DNA of 64,000 bases from Aliarcobacter cibarius (GCF_013372265.1 NZ_CP054051.1:186001-250000), one strand, 5' to 3'. Positions 33,464 through 43,066 are shown, counted from the first letter of the stretch. Notes: generated from the letters alone by a model not told the origin. Translations and numbers: made by a program.

Positions 33464-36408
33464 TGCTAAAAATAAAATTTGACAGACTTGATTATCAAGA
33501 ACTTGCAGTAAATAGTATCAGTGATGTATTCAAAAATATAGCATTTAAACCAAATGATAATAAGAAAAGTAATCCATCTTTTGATTTACAAGCTTCAAAA
33601 AGTATATTAGTAAATAATATTACAAAAGTTAGAGAAATAAATAAAGTAGATATTGGCGATATCTCTATCAAAGATGAGCTTGTTATAGATACTTTAATGG
33701 AAACAGGTACTGGAAAAACTTTTACATTTTTAGAGTCAATATATAGGCTAAATAGAGATTATGGACTTTGTAAGTTTATAATCTTAGTGCCTTCAAATCC
33801 AATTCGACAAGGTACTATTAAAAATATCAATATTACAAAAGAATTTTTTACAAAAGAGTACGGTAAACAAATATCAGTTTATAACTATAGTGAAAAAACT
33901 GTTTTAAATTATATAAATGCAAGTAGTCAAAATATCTCTGTTTTGGTATCGACTTATCAATCATTTAACAAAGCAACAAATAGTATTAATAAAAATAAAA
34001 TAGAACAAACTCTTATTGGTCGTTCTCGAAGTTATATGCAAGCAATAGGACATTTAAGACCTGTAATAATTATAGATGAACCACATAGATTTGAGGGAAA
34101 ACAAACAGCAAAATATCTAAAAGAGTTTAATGCACTTTTTACATTAAGGTTTGGTGCAACTTTTAAAGGTGATGAGTATAAAAATCTCATATATACACTT
34201 GATAGTGTAGATGCCTTTAGTAGGGGACTTGTAAAGGCTATAACAGTCGATACTGTGGGAAATGAAAATGTAGATAATCATACGATTAGGCTTAAAGAAG
34301 TAAAAGGGGCTAACCAAAAAGATTATGTAGCAAAAATAGAGTATAAAGATATTAATTCTAAAACAAAACCTACTGAATTAAAGCATGGTGAGAACTTAGG
34401 AGAAAAAGTAGGGATTGAATATCTAACTAGTTATGTAGTTGAAAAAATTACTAAAAGTGAAGTGATATTCACAAATGGTATTTCAATACTTCTTGGAGAG
34501 AGTGAGAGCTATGGTGTGCTTCTTGATGAAGTGCAAAAAGCTATTGTTGATACAGCTATAAAAAATCATTTTGAAAGAGAAGAAGAATTATTTAAACTGA
34601 ATATCAAATCACTTTGTCTGTTTTTTATAGATAGAGTTGATAAATATTTGACTGAAGATGGGATTAATGGAAAGTTAGCACTTCTTTTTGAAACTTTATA
34701 TTTAAAAAATTTAGAACAAGTTTTAAAAAAAGATAATTTAGATGAAGATTATAAAAAATATCTTTTGAAAACAAAAGATTCTGTAAAAGAAGTACACAGT
34801 GGATATTTTGCAAAATCTAAAAAAGAGGGAGATGAAGCAGAAGCTATTGAGCTAATTTTAAATAAAAAAGAAGAATTATTAAGTTTTGATAGTGATCTTA
34901 GATTTATATTTTCTCAATGGGCTTTACAAGAAGGATGGGATAATCCAAATGTAATGACACTTTGTAAATTAGCTCCTAGTAATTCTAAAATATCTAAATT
35001 GCAACAAATAGGTAGAGGATTAAGACTTGCAGTAAATCAAGATGGAAAAAGAATTACAAAAGATGATAGTAATTTTGATTTTGTAAATGAACTTTTTGTT
35101 GTTATTCCATCAACTGAAGAAAATTTTGTAACTTCAATACAAAAAGAGATAAGTGAAAACAGTATTAAGCAAGTATCGAAACTATTTAACGAAGATATTA
35201 TGGTAGAAAATCATATTGCTACAACTTCAAGAACAGCAGTAAAATTACTTGATAAACTTGATGAAATAGGCTTTATTTCAATAGATGAGAATGATATGAG
35301 TGAGATAATCATATCAAAAGAAGATTATTCAACAAGATCAAAAGAATTAGAATCTTTAGATATAAAAGGTTGTGATAATAGTAAATTAAAAGAGTATTTT
35401 GATAGTTTCTTTAAAACAACAAACAGAATAAAAGCAAAAGATAGAAGTGATAAAAAAGAAAAAGGAAAAATAAAAATTCATAAAGAAAATTTCCAAAAGT
35501 TTAAAACTTTATGGAATAACTTAAATTATGATGCAGTTGTAAAATATGACATAAATAGTGATATTTTAATTGAAACAGCAATAAAAAAAATAAATGAAAA
35601 TTTTTTGATAAGTGGACAAGATATTATTGTTAAAAGAGATAAAAATATTGAAGATAAAGATAAACATGATAGTGAAAAAGAAACTATCAGTGTTGAAACA
35701 CATTCTATTTTTACACTATATGAGTTTGTAAAAGCAGTTTCTAATAGTACTAAATTAAGTATGCAAACAGTTGCAAAAATATTACATGGTATAAAAAAAG
35801 AAAAATTTGATTTAATATATCAAAATGAAAATTTAGCACTTAAAAAAATAGAAGAACAATTAGTAAGTTCAATTTATGAAGTTATTATAAATAAAATATC
35901 TTATGATTTAAAAGAAATAAAAACTTGTAATACATCTTTAACAGATAAGAATGGAAATTTAAAAGAGTTTATACCTGAGGGAAGTTTAGGTACAGAAACA
36001 TATAAAATTAAATCTAAGAATATAAGAGATTTGTCAATCTATGATGAAGACTTTATGGAGGTTGATAGTGGAGCAGAAAAAATTGCTATTGATGAATCTA
36101 GCGACAAAAGAATTACAGTTTTTGGAAAATTACCAAAAGTAAATATTCCAACAGCACATGGAAGGCATTATAATCCTGATTTTGGTTATGTAATAGAAAT
36201 AGGTAATGGAAAAGAATTATATTTTGTAGTAGAAACTAAAGGATATGATAAATTTGATGATATAAGCACAAAAGAAAAACTTCAAATCAAAAGTGCTGAA
36301 GCATTTTTCAAAAAATTGCGTGAAATGGGTGTAAATGTAGAGTATCAAACTAAGTTAAATAGTCCTGATTTGTCTCAACTTATAAGTGAAATATTAAAAG
36401 ATAAATAG
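33463..36408 (+). CDS. res: Type III restriction enzyme, helicase-nuclease subunit (Res)
   Basis: The 981-aa protein has Walker A METGTGKT (79-86), a DEPH Walker B (IIIDEPHRF, about 205), motif V/VI QWALQEGWDNPNV and QQIGRGLRL, and a C-terminal PD-(D/E)XK nuclease with NPDFGYVIEI and FVVETKG (about 904-926). Res uses ATP to translocate or switch along DNA from a Mod-bound site and cuts after meeting a second complex. Full length with all motifs, so the system looks functional. It is the last gene of the operon. Confidence 0.92.
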   Translation: MLKIKFDRLDYQELAVNSISDVFKNIAFKPNDNKKSNPSFDLQASKSILVNNITKVREINKVDIGDISIKDELVIDTLMETGTGKTFTFLESIYRLNRDYGLCKFIILVPSNPIRQGTIKNINITKEFFTKEYGKQISVYNYSEKTVLNYINASSQNISVLVSTYQSFNKATNSINKNKIEQTLIGRSRSYMQAIGHLRPVIIIDEPHRFEGKQTAKYLKEFNALFTLRFGATFKGDEYKNLIYTLDSVDAFSRGLVKAITVDTVGNENVDNHTIRLKEVKGANQKDYVAKIEYKDINSKTKPTELKHGENLGEKVGIEYLTSYVVEKITKSEVIFTNGISILLGESESYGVLLDEVQKAIVDTAIKNHFEREEELFKLNIKSLCLFFIDRVDKYLTEDGINGKLALLFETLYLKNLEQVLKKDNLDEDYKKYLLKTKDSVKEVHSGYFAKSKKEGDEAEAIELILNKKEELLSFDSDLRFIFSQWALQEGWDNPNVMTLCKLAPSNSKISKLQQIGRGLRLAVNQDGKRITKDDSNFDFVNELFVVIPSTEENFVTSIQKEISENSIKQVSKLFNEDIMVENHIATTSRTAVKLLDKLDEIGFISIDENDMSEIIISKEDYSTRSKELESLDIKGCDNSKLKEYFDSFFKTTNRIKAKDRSDKKEKGKIKIHKENFQKFKTLWNNLNYDAVVKYDINSDILIETAIKKINENFLISGQDIIVKRDKNIEDKDKHDSEKETISVETHSIFTLYEFVKAVSNSTKLSMQTVAKILHGIKKEKFDLIYQNENLALKKIEEQLVSSIYEVIINKISYDLKEIKTCNTSLTDKNGNLKEFIPEGSLGTETYKIKSKNIRDLSIYDEDFMEVDSGAEKIAIDESSDKRITVFGKLPKVNIPTAHGRHYNPDFGYVIEIGNGKELYFVVETKGYDKFDDISTKEKLQIKSAEAFFKKLREMGVNVEYQTKLNSPDLSQLISEILKDK

Positions 36409-36472
36409 TTAAATTAAAAATATTCTACTTAATTTTGTCACTATACTATTATTTTTTAATTTAAATTCAAAG

Positions 36473-36626
36473 GCTCGATTTTTTAAGTTTACTTAAAAAA
36501 TGAGCAAACAACTGGGAAGAGTCTTTATTTAAAATAAAATATACAATCCAGTTGTTACAGAGTAGTTTTTTAAGATTTATTTTATATATTAAATTTATTT
36601 TGCCAAACTTCCAAACTTGCCAAACT
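36473..36626. other. oriT-like repeat block upstream of a relaxase remnant
   Basis: This intergenic stretch holds a long hairpin (GCTC-g-ATTTTTTAAGT / ACTTAAAAAAT-GAGC, 36473-36505), a second inverted pair ACAACTGG (36508-36515) / CCAGTTGT (36548-36555), and three direct copies of CCAAACT(T) at 36603, 36611 and 36620. Inverted plus short direct repeats just ahead of relaxase-derived sequence is the usual anatomy of an oriT. No nick site can be identified by eye. Confidence 0.4.
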
Positions 36627-36655
36627 ATTACTATATAGCTATTTATTTGAATTAA

Positions 36656-37075
36656 CTTATTAAAATTGATAAAATTAAATTATTTTTCTCAGTAATTGTT
36701 AGTAATTTTTCCAAAAATATTAAAATAATAGATAAAGGAGAAGAAATTGTATCTGTTAAAAATAGAACAAATATAGAAGAACAAGTAAAAATAATGATAC
36801 AAATAGCACTTGCAAAAGATTGGAAACTTGAAAATATAGAACCATATGGAGATGAAGATTTTATAAATGAAGCAAATAGACAAATAGCAGATTTAATTTT
36901 GAAGAAAAATCAAATTAAAAATAGTAATGTAGAAATCAAAAGAGTAAAATCACCACTTCAACAGCAAAAAGTAAATCTACAAAATGAAGATTTAAACCCT
37001 AAAATAATTTGTGAATTAATCATTAATTTTGTTTCAACAATTATCTATTTACATAAACTAATATTTATAAAATGA
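36656..37075 (+). pseudogene. Fragment of a conjugative relaxase (LPD7-like region)
   Basis: The frame is open from just after a TAA at 36653; the first ATG is at 36794. In-frame residues include DKGEEIVSVKNRTNIEEQ, then MIQIALAKDWKLENI, YGDEDFINEANRQIADL. The 'invariant DKG, then a helix ending in A.A..W, then G.E.F..EA' pattern is that of the LPD7-type domain found after the catalytic domain of large MobP/TraI-like relaxases. The catalytic domain itself is missing and the tail is short and hydrophobic, so it is a leftover. Its presence indicates a second, decayed mobilisation unit. Confidence 0.55.
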
Positions 37076-37142
37076 GTATTAGTTTATGATTATATTAAAT
37101 TATAAACATAATATGTCTATAATATTAAATAAAATTCCATTA

Positions 37143-37253
37143 GTAGCCTTACTACAATATTGTAGTAGATCTTTTTTATAAAAAGGTATTTCACATTAAA
37201 ATTACTAATAATTCTACTTAAGTGTAGGGTTTCAAAGCAAAGTTTTGGGCTAC
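37143..37253 (+). ncRNA. Candidate structured leader RNA of the reverse transcriptase
   Basis: GTAGCC (37143-37148) can pair with GGCTAC (37248-37253), enclosing a perfect TACTACAATATTGTAGTA hairpin (37150-37167), CTTTTT/AAAAAG with a 3-nt loop, a CTAC/GTAG hairpin and a weak CAAA/TTTG hairpin. This would be a closed multi-branch fold about 26 bases before the RT ATG. Retrons and DRT systems carry an ncRNA in just this position. By-eye folding only. Confidence 0.35.
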
Positions 37254-37279
37254 ATAAATTTAGTTTACAAGGTTTAAAA

Positions 37280-38488
37280 ATGGAAAATAAGTTATATAAA
37301 ATATATTCAAATCTAAAATCAAATCAAAGTACAGGAATTGACGGTATTTCAAAACAAAAACTTGATGAGATTATAGATGATGAAATATCAATAATTAAAC
37401 GAAAAATAGAAAATAATAGTTATGATTTTTCATTTTATAAACAAAAACTTCTAATAAAATCTATAAATAAAACTAGAGAAATATCAATACCTACACTAAG
37501 AGATAAAATAGTTTTAAAGTATTTATTTAATGAGATATCAAATAGTTTTAAAGAAAATTTAACTTCAAAATCACATGCAAATATTATAGTAAATGAAGTA
37601 ATAAAACAAAGACAAAATTTTAATGCTTTTATAAAAGTAGATATTGTAAATTTTTTCCCATCTATAAATCATGAAATATTATTAGAAAAATTAAAAACTA
37701 AAATATTTGATGAGAATATCTTAAATTTAATTACTAAAGCTATAAAACAAACAACTGTAGATGAAAAAACTTCTAATAAAGAAAGAATAAAATATAACAA
37801 CAATGTTGGTGTTCCACAAGGATTGTCTATTTCAGGACTTCTTGCAGAAATTTATGTAAATGATTTAGAAGTAAAATATAATAACAATAATAAATTGAAG
37901 TTTTTTAGATATGTTGATGATATATTGATTTTATGTAATAAAGATCACTTAGAAAATATAATGATTAATTTAGAATCAGATTTTAGAGATTTAAAGCTAA
38001 CAATTCATAAATTTGAAGAAAATTCAAATAAATCTACATATGGTAATAAAGAAGATTTATATGAATTTTTAGGCTATAAATTTGAAAATGAGCTAATTAG
38101 TGTTAGAAATAGCTCAGTTCAAAAAATGTACACAAATATAAGTAAATTATTTACATTGTATAAAAATGAAAGAATATATTCAAAGGATTATTTTATTACG
38201 AGATTGAATTTAAAAATAACAGGCTGTATAATTGAAAATAAGAAGTATGGTTGGATTAGTTTTTTTTCAAATATTAATGATCATAAGCTTTTATTTCAAT
38301 TAGATCAATTTGTAAGAGAGAATTGTGAAAAGAATAATATAGAGTATGACAACATAAAGAAATTTTCTAGAGCAATTTATGAGATAAAAAATACAAATTC
38401 AAATTACATAATTTATGATTTTAAAAAAAATAAAATTTCTGAAAAAGATCTAATAATTGATTTCTATGATGATATAGAGTTTTATTAA
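37280..38488 (+). CDS. Stand-alone reverse transcriptase (retron/DRT-like, class unresolved)
   Basis: The 402-aa protein has STGIDGISKQKL near the start, then KVDIVNFFPSINH (first catalytic aspartate, about 120), GVPQGLSISGLLAEIYVNDLE, FFRYVDDILIL (Y211-VDD) and a FLGYKF block, i.e. RT motifs 1-5. There is no maturase or HNH domain, so it is not an ordinary group II intron protein. The C-terminal part (RLNLKITGCI...GWISFFSNINDHKLL) contains an ITG that may echo the retron VTG, but the retron NAxxH motif is not obvious. Lone RTs in defence islands with a structured upstream RNA include DRT2 and DRT9; I cannot place this one without a phylogeny. Ribosome binding site AAGG. Confidence 0.85.
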   Translation: MENKLYKIYSNLKSNQSTGIDGISKQKLDEIIDDEISIIKRKIENNSYDFSFYKQKLLIKSINKTREISIPTLRDKIVLKYLFNEISNSFKENLTSKSHANIIVNEVIKQRQNFNAFIKVDIVNFFPSINHEILLEKLKTKIFDENILNLITKAIKQTTVDEKTSNKERIKYNNNVGVPQGLSISGLLAEIYVNDLEVKYNNNNKLKFFRYVDDILILCNKDHLENIMINLESDFRDLKLTIHKFEENSNKSTYGNKEDLYEFLGYKFENELISVRNSSVQKMYTNISKLFTLYKNERIYSKDYFITRLNLKITGCIIENKKYGWISFFSNINDHKLLFQLDQFVRENCEKNNIEYDNIKKFSRAIYEIKNTNSNYIIYDFKKNKISEKDLIIDFYDDIEFY

Positions 38489-38596
38489 TTGATTATAGAA
38501 TATTTATTAACAATGCTATATTAGTATATATTTTGCTTTGTTGATAAAATGATTTATAAATAAAAATTTTCAAAATGCATAATTTTTTAGTTATGT

Positions 38597-38602
38597 TATA
38601 AT
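38597..38602 (+). promoter_or_regulatory. Candidate -10 box of the zinc-ribbon gene
   Basis: TATAAT in ATGTTATAATACG, 25 bases upstream of the ATG with AAAGGA as ribosome binding site. Confidence 0.45.
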
Positions 38603-38627
38603 ACGATAATTATATAAAAGGATTTTA

Positions 38628-39008
38628 ATGGGTTCAATAATTACTGCAAAATGTAATAAATGTGATTTTATAAAGAAAGGTATAAAAATTGAATGTGGAA
38701 TGACGAATCATAAGGTATTTGAAGGATATCCATATTCTTGTAATGAATGTAATGATTTTTTCCAAGGTAATTATAAAGATCCAAATTTATGTTGTCCAAG
38801 CTGTTCTTCTAAAAATGTAGTTATATATAGTGAACACAAATTAAATAAAGAACCAGAACCACCAAAACAAAAGTTATCATTTTTTTCAAAACTTCTTGGA
38901 AAAAAAGAAAGAGTTGAGTTACCAAAATTTGATATTTATGGTTATTATAAATGCCCAAAATGTAATGAATTTACAATGGAATTTTATAAAACAGCACTAT
39001 ATGATTAA
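38628..39008 (+). CDS. Small protein with three CxxC zinc-ribbon pairs
   Basis: The 126-aa protein has CNKC near residue 9, CNEC, CPSC with an adjacent C, and CPKC near the end, plus a basic linker (KQKLSFFSKLLGKKERVE). Such multi-ribbon proteins usually bind nucleic acid or scaffold a complex. No specific family recognised. It has its own promoter, so it is not obviously part of the RT unit upstream or of MYG1 downstream. Confidence 0.65.
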   Translation: MGSIITAKCNKCDFIKKGIKIECGMTNHKVFEGYPYSCNECNDFFQGNYKDPNLCCPSCSSKNVVIYSEHKLNKEPEPPKQKLSFFSKLLGKKERVELPKFDIYGYYKCPKCNEFTMEFYKTALYD

Positions 39009-39187
39009 AATTTTTTTACAAATAGTTAAGATAATAAATAAAAATAAAAGATAATTCTATTAAATAGTTCAAAATAAATCAAAACTGTAAATCATAATTT
39101 AAACAAGGTATATTTTTTATTTTTAGACAGAATATGTCTTAAGTAGTTTATATAATCCAACTAAGATTACATCAAAGGTTATATAAA

Positions 39188-39967
39188 ATGAAAAAATTAA
39201 TAGCAACACATAATAAAATGTTTCATGCAGATGAAATAACAGCCATTGCACTTTTAGAAGTTTTCACTGATTTTGAAATAGAAGTGGAAAGAGTAGAGCA
39301 TGATTGTAAAGATTTTTCTAAATATGATTTTGTTATAGATATTGGTAAAAAATTTGATGGAATAAAATATTTTGATCATCATCAATATAAAGGTGGAAAG
39401 AGTTCAGCTGGATTAATTTGGGATTATATAGGATTGAATGAAGAATATCCAAAATTATCTAAACTTATTGATTTAGTAGATAGAAATGATGTTGGTATTG
39501 AAAAAGCAAAACCATTTGAATATTCATCTTTAATTAAATGCTACAATACAAGAAATCCAAGCTCAAAAGAACAAGATGAACAATTTTATCAAGCAGTAAA
39601 TTTTTCAAAAAATATAATATTATCAATGAAAGATATGGAAGAGGGTATGATAAAAGCAAAAGAGATTATAAATAATTCTTTTAATTTTAATCGTAATCCA
39701 GAAATTATTGAATTAAGTGAATTTACACCTTATTGGACAAGTTATATAAATGGAATAACTATGCCATTTGTTAAAGCTGTTGTATGGGAAGATGAAGATG
39801 ATAGAACTTGGAAAGTAAAAGTACCTTCAAAAACTGTTGGTTCTTTTGAATTAAATGGAAATCCATTAAAACAAGATAATAATATGGAATTTGTTCATTC
39901 AAGTGGACATTTTGCAATTGCAAAAGATGAATTAACTATGATTAAATATCTATCAAAAAATATTTAA
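39188..39967 (+). CDS. MYG1-family (DHH-like) predicted metal-dependent phosphohydrolase
   Basis: This 259-aa protein begins THNKMFHADEITAIALL, then DFVIDIGKKFDG, FDHHQYKGGKSSAGLIW and LIDLVDRNDVGI: the HxxHxDE, D, DHH and D motifs of the MYG1/DHH superfamily. MYG1 proteins act as 3'-5' RNA exonucleases in eukaryotes; the bacterial role is open. It is slightly shorter than typical MYG1 (about 300 aa), with a degenerate C-terminal half (ELNGNP..., HSSGHFAIAK). A TATAAT lies at 39151. Not an obvious mobile gene, but all neighbours are. Confidence 0.8.
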   Translation: MKKLIATHNKMFHADEITAIALLEVFTDFEIEVERVEHDCKDFSKYDFVIDIGKKFDGIKYFDHHQYKGGKSSAGLIWDYIGLNEEYPKLSKLIDLVDRNDVGIEKAKPFEYSSLIKCYNTRNPSSKEQDEQFYQAVNFSKNIILSMKDMEEGMIKAKEIINNSFNFNRNPEIIELSEFTPYWTSYINGITMPFVKAVVWEDEDDRTWKVKVPSKTVGSFELNGNPLKQDNNMEFVHSSGHFAIAKDELTMIKYLSKNI

Positions 39968-40024
39968 TATATAAATTACGAAGAGTTTAAAATATAATTA
40001 ACTAAAAATAAAAGAAATAAACAT

Positions 40025-41527
40025 TTGAATACTTTATCATGGCACTTAAATAAAAATATTAACAATGTTAGAAATCTATTTTCACAAATAGATCTTCCTT
40101 ATGAACTAGATTGCTTTGTTTGTAGTTGTGGTCATAATGAAATTATAATCAAAGATCAATATACTAATTTAGAAAATTATAGTTGTAAACATTGTGATAA
40201 TAATGAGTTTTATGATGCAAATTTTTATAATAATAATTCTACTTGGTATGAACCAATTTATGAGTTATTCAAAGAAGATTATATTTTATATTTAAAACCA
40301 AATATATATTATGATGAAAATAATAAGATAATAAGAGCTGCTTTTCAAATTAAAATTCCAACAACAATAGATTTAGCAAGAAATGAAATAGTTTATATTT
40401 ATAAAGATGTTTATGAATTTAATATTGATCAATTTGGTAACTATACAGGACAGTTACACACTAATTTTAATTTAAGTGGTGAATTAACTGAAAAAGAAAT
40501 AATGTTTGATAAATATGTTTCCCAAGAAGATTTGATTAATAGAAATTTTTATTTAAAAGAGTATAAAAGAGCTATTTTAAAAGAGTTACAAAATTGTAAA
40601 TATACATTTAACTCTAAAGTTGCATTAAAAACATCTAATTTAGATGAGTATTGCTATTTTGTGAAATATAATAATCTTCTAGATTTAGATTTTTATAAAT
40701 GGAAAAATGTAGATATCTTACCTAAAGATGAGAAGCTTACTATAATTCAAGCATTAGATTTTGTGATGAATTATAGAAAAGAAAAATCATTGAAAAAATT
40801 AGTATTTGATAATTATAAATTTCAAATGAGAGAATATAATTTCTATAATTTTATTTATATTTATTCTATTTCTAGAAGTATAAAAGATATAAATGTTTTA
40901 AATAGAATGATTACATTAGATTTTAATTTATATATGTCTTATACAAATTATCCAATGAACTTATATCAATTTATAAAATTTTTAACTAAATATTTTAGGG
41001 ATAAGCAAATTGAAAAACTTTTTATATCATATCAAGACTCAGAGTTATTTTGGTTACATGATTCTGTTTCAATGTTTTATGAAATTGCTAATGATGCTGA
41101 TGATTTAATATTAAGTAAATGTAACAAAGGTAATATTCACCATGATATTATTCAATATCATCAAATGCTAATGAATAAAATAGATTTTGATACAACATTT
41201 GAATTTGAAGATAAATTTCTAAAAGCTTGTGTAGATATCTTAGATTATGATATTAGATTACCAATGAATGGAATAGAACTATATGATTGGTCAAATAAAC
41301 TTCAAAATTGCCTATCAGGATATTGCAGAATCATTAAAGAGAAAGAAACAATAGTATATGGTTTTTTCAAAGATAATGTAATTAAATTTGCAGTTGAAAT
41401 ACAAGATAATAAAATATTTCAATCTAAAAGTAAATATAATCAAGATCTTCAAGATAAAGAGATGAGTTTAGTAAATGGTTGGTTCAAAGAGCATTTTGAA
41501 GAAAAAATGTTACGTTTAGAAAGTTAA
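40025..41527 (+). CDS. PcfJ-domain protein
   Basis: The 500-aa protein begins at a TTG at 40025; a TATAAT at 39993 is close upstream. It has N-terminal cysteine pairs (CFVCSCGH, CKHC) suggesting a zinc ribbon, and a C-terminal PcfJ-like domain (ELYDWSNKLQNCLSGYCRIIKEKETIVYGFF split over about 420-450, ending with the SKYNQDL motif). PcfJ is named from the Enterococcus pCF10 conjugative plasmid, is widespread on plasmids and phages, and has no firmly known function. The stop codon lies in the target duplication of the adjacent IS4-type element, so the gene was left intact by the insertion. Confidence 0.75.
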   Translation: MNTLSWHLNKNINNVRNLFSQIDLPYELDCFVCSCGHNEIIIKDQYTNLENYSCKHCDNNEFYDANFYNNNSTWYEPIYELFKEDYILYLKPNIYYDENNKIIRAAFQIKIPTTIDLARNEIVYIYKDVYEFNIDQFGNYTGQLHTNFNLSGELTEKEIMFDKYVSQEDLINRNFYLKEYKRAILKELQNCKYTFNSKVALKTSNLDEYCYFVKYNNLLDLDFYKWKNVDILPKDEKLTIIQALDFVMNYRKEKSLKKLVFDNYKFQMREYNFYNFIYIYSISRSIKDINVLNRMITLDFNLYMSYTNYPMNLYQFIKFLTKYFRDKQIEKLFISYQDSELFWLHDSVSMFYEIANDADDLILSKCNKGNIHHDIIQYHQMLMNKIDFDTTFEFEDKFLKACVDILDYDIRLPMNGIELYDWSNKLQNCLSGYCRIIKEKETIVYGFFKDNVIKFAVEIQDNKIFQSKSKYNQDLQDKEMSLVNGWFKEHFEEKMLRLES

Positions 41528-41531
41528 TTAA

Positions 41532-43033
41532 CTCAACTTTCGCACATAAAACCGAGCTGTTTTTTAGTGTGAACTCTGAGCATATGAATGATTTGTTCTA
41601 AATCTTTATTTCTCTTGACAATTTCTTGAGATTCTATTATTTGTTCTAGGATTTTTACAAATAATTCCATAGATATTGCTAGAGTTTCAAGCTGGCATTC
41701 TAAATCTCTAAAAAGATTACCTAAGGTTTGTGGTTCATTTTGAACTCTATTAATATAGCTTGTAAGATTATAAGCTAAAAACGATAGAGTTATTCTAGCA
41801 ATAATTGCTTCATAGATTCTATTTTCTTCTTTTCCAAATTGAAAATACTCTCTTAAATCTTTATATCCTTGTTCTATGTTCCATCTTTTTTTATAAGTAT
41901 TGATAATTTCAATATCAGATAAATTTGTATTTGTTGATATTATTGGAATAAGATTATCTTTGGTTTTAATAAATACAATTTTTACTCTTCCAAGTGTTTT
42001 ATGTGTAGTTGTAGTTGAAACATAAGTGTATTTAATAGAGTTATAGTTACCAAGTTTTAAAGTTTTGGTTTTATTTGTTTGAATATACAAGCTTTCAAGC
42101 GTATTATATTTTCCTGTAAATTGCCAAATTCTATTTGATTTTGATAATCTTGCAATTACATCAATACCATTTTCTTTTACTTCATTTATAAAATTTGGTT
42201 TAGCATACCAACTATCAACTAGTAAATAATCTACATATATTCCAGATTTTAAAACTCTTTGAATCATATGTAGAGCTAAAATATTTTTACCATCATTACC
42301 TTCAACTCTTCTTTTATAAGCATTACTTTTATGATGAAAATAGTTTTCATTAACATTTACAATTTGATTTTTGTTGTAGTTAATAGAAAAATCTAACATC
42401 ATATCAGTATAACAATCACTATAATTGAGTGATACAATATTCAAACCTTTTACAGTTCTATGTTCTTTATTGCTCCAAAGATTTTTACAACTACCTTCTA
42501 TAAATTTACCTCTTTTAATTTCAACAGTATCATCTATAATCAATACTTTTGTATCAGTTGTTTTTTGAAGTTTATGTAATTTACAAATTAATTTTACAGA
42601 TGTCAGTAATAGTAATTTTCTCCAGTTATATCGATTATCTTTTAAAAGTCTGTAATATACATCTTTTTTCTTGTGCTTGCACTCTCTTTGAGAAAACTAT
42701 CATTACTATATTTCATAAAACTAGAAATTTTTCTATTTATTACAAACATATACAGAAAATGTAAAATAACTAGATATGGAGATTTTCCAATATCTCTTTT
42801 TATAAAATTACTCTGTTTTAAAATAGAACTAAAATTTATATCTCTTAAAATAGAAAGAATAGGATTTTTTAATACATTGTTCATAGCAGTTTGGATAAAA
42901 TTGTCAATACCCATAAAAATACCTTTTATAATTGATTTGTGGTGATGAAATTATATCAAAAAGTGTCTATTTATGGGCTTTAGAAAGCTTTTACACATGA
43001 GAAATTGATGATTTTTTATGTGCGAAAGTTGAG
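41532..43033 (-). mobile_element. IS4-family insertion sequence with 20-bp perfect terminal repeats
   Basis: CTCAACTTTCGCACATAAAA at 41532-41551 is repeated exactly in inverse orientation at 43014-43033. TTAATTAA flanks both ends (41524-41531 and 43034-43041) and is either an 8-bp target duplication or, being itself palindromic, an extension of the repeats. The 1502-bp element carries one transposase gene in two frames. It sits at the stop codon of the PcfJ gene. Confidence 0.88.
41533..42914 (-). CDS. IS4-family DDE transposase split by a -1 frameshift
   Basis: Frame 1 (42914-42642) encodes the N-terminus, beginning MGIDNFIQTAMNNVLKNPIL and ending STRKKMYITDF. Frame 2 takes up with DVYYRLLKDNRYNWRKLLLL and runs to 41533. 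The switch coincides with A_AAA_AAG (complement of 42663-42669), read in phase AGA AAA AAG, the classical -1 slippage heptamer. Slippage gives one product of about 460 aa with LIIDDT (D), LLVDSWY (D) and YKKRWNIEQGYKDLR (the Y-R-E-K/R signature of IS4). Either programmed frameshifting controls the transposase, or one A has been lost from a run and the copy is dead. Confidence 0.8.
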
Positions 43034-43066
43034 TTAATTAAGTTATAATTTTTTGTATCCTCGAAA

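Noticed and set aside
37280-38488. Group II intron-encoded protein
   Set aside because: No maturase X-domain or HNH endonuclease is apparent and I could not recognise intron domain V/VI sequences after the gene.
42673-42945. A hydrophobic plus-strand frame that could pass for a small membrane protein
   Set aside because: It is the antisense of the N-terminal part of the IS4-type transposase and crosses the frameshift site; no start signal.
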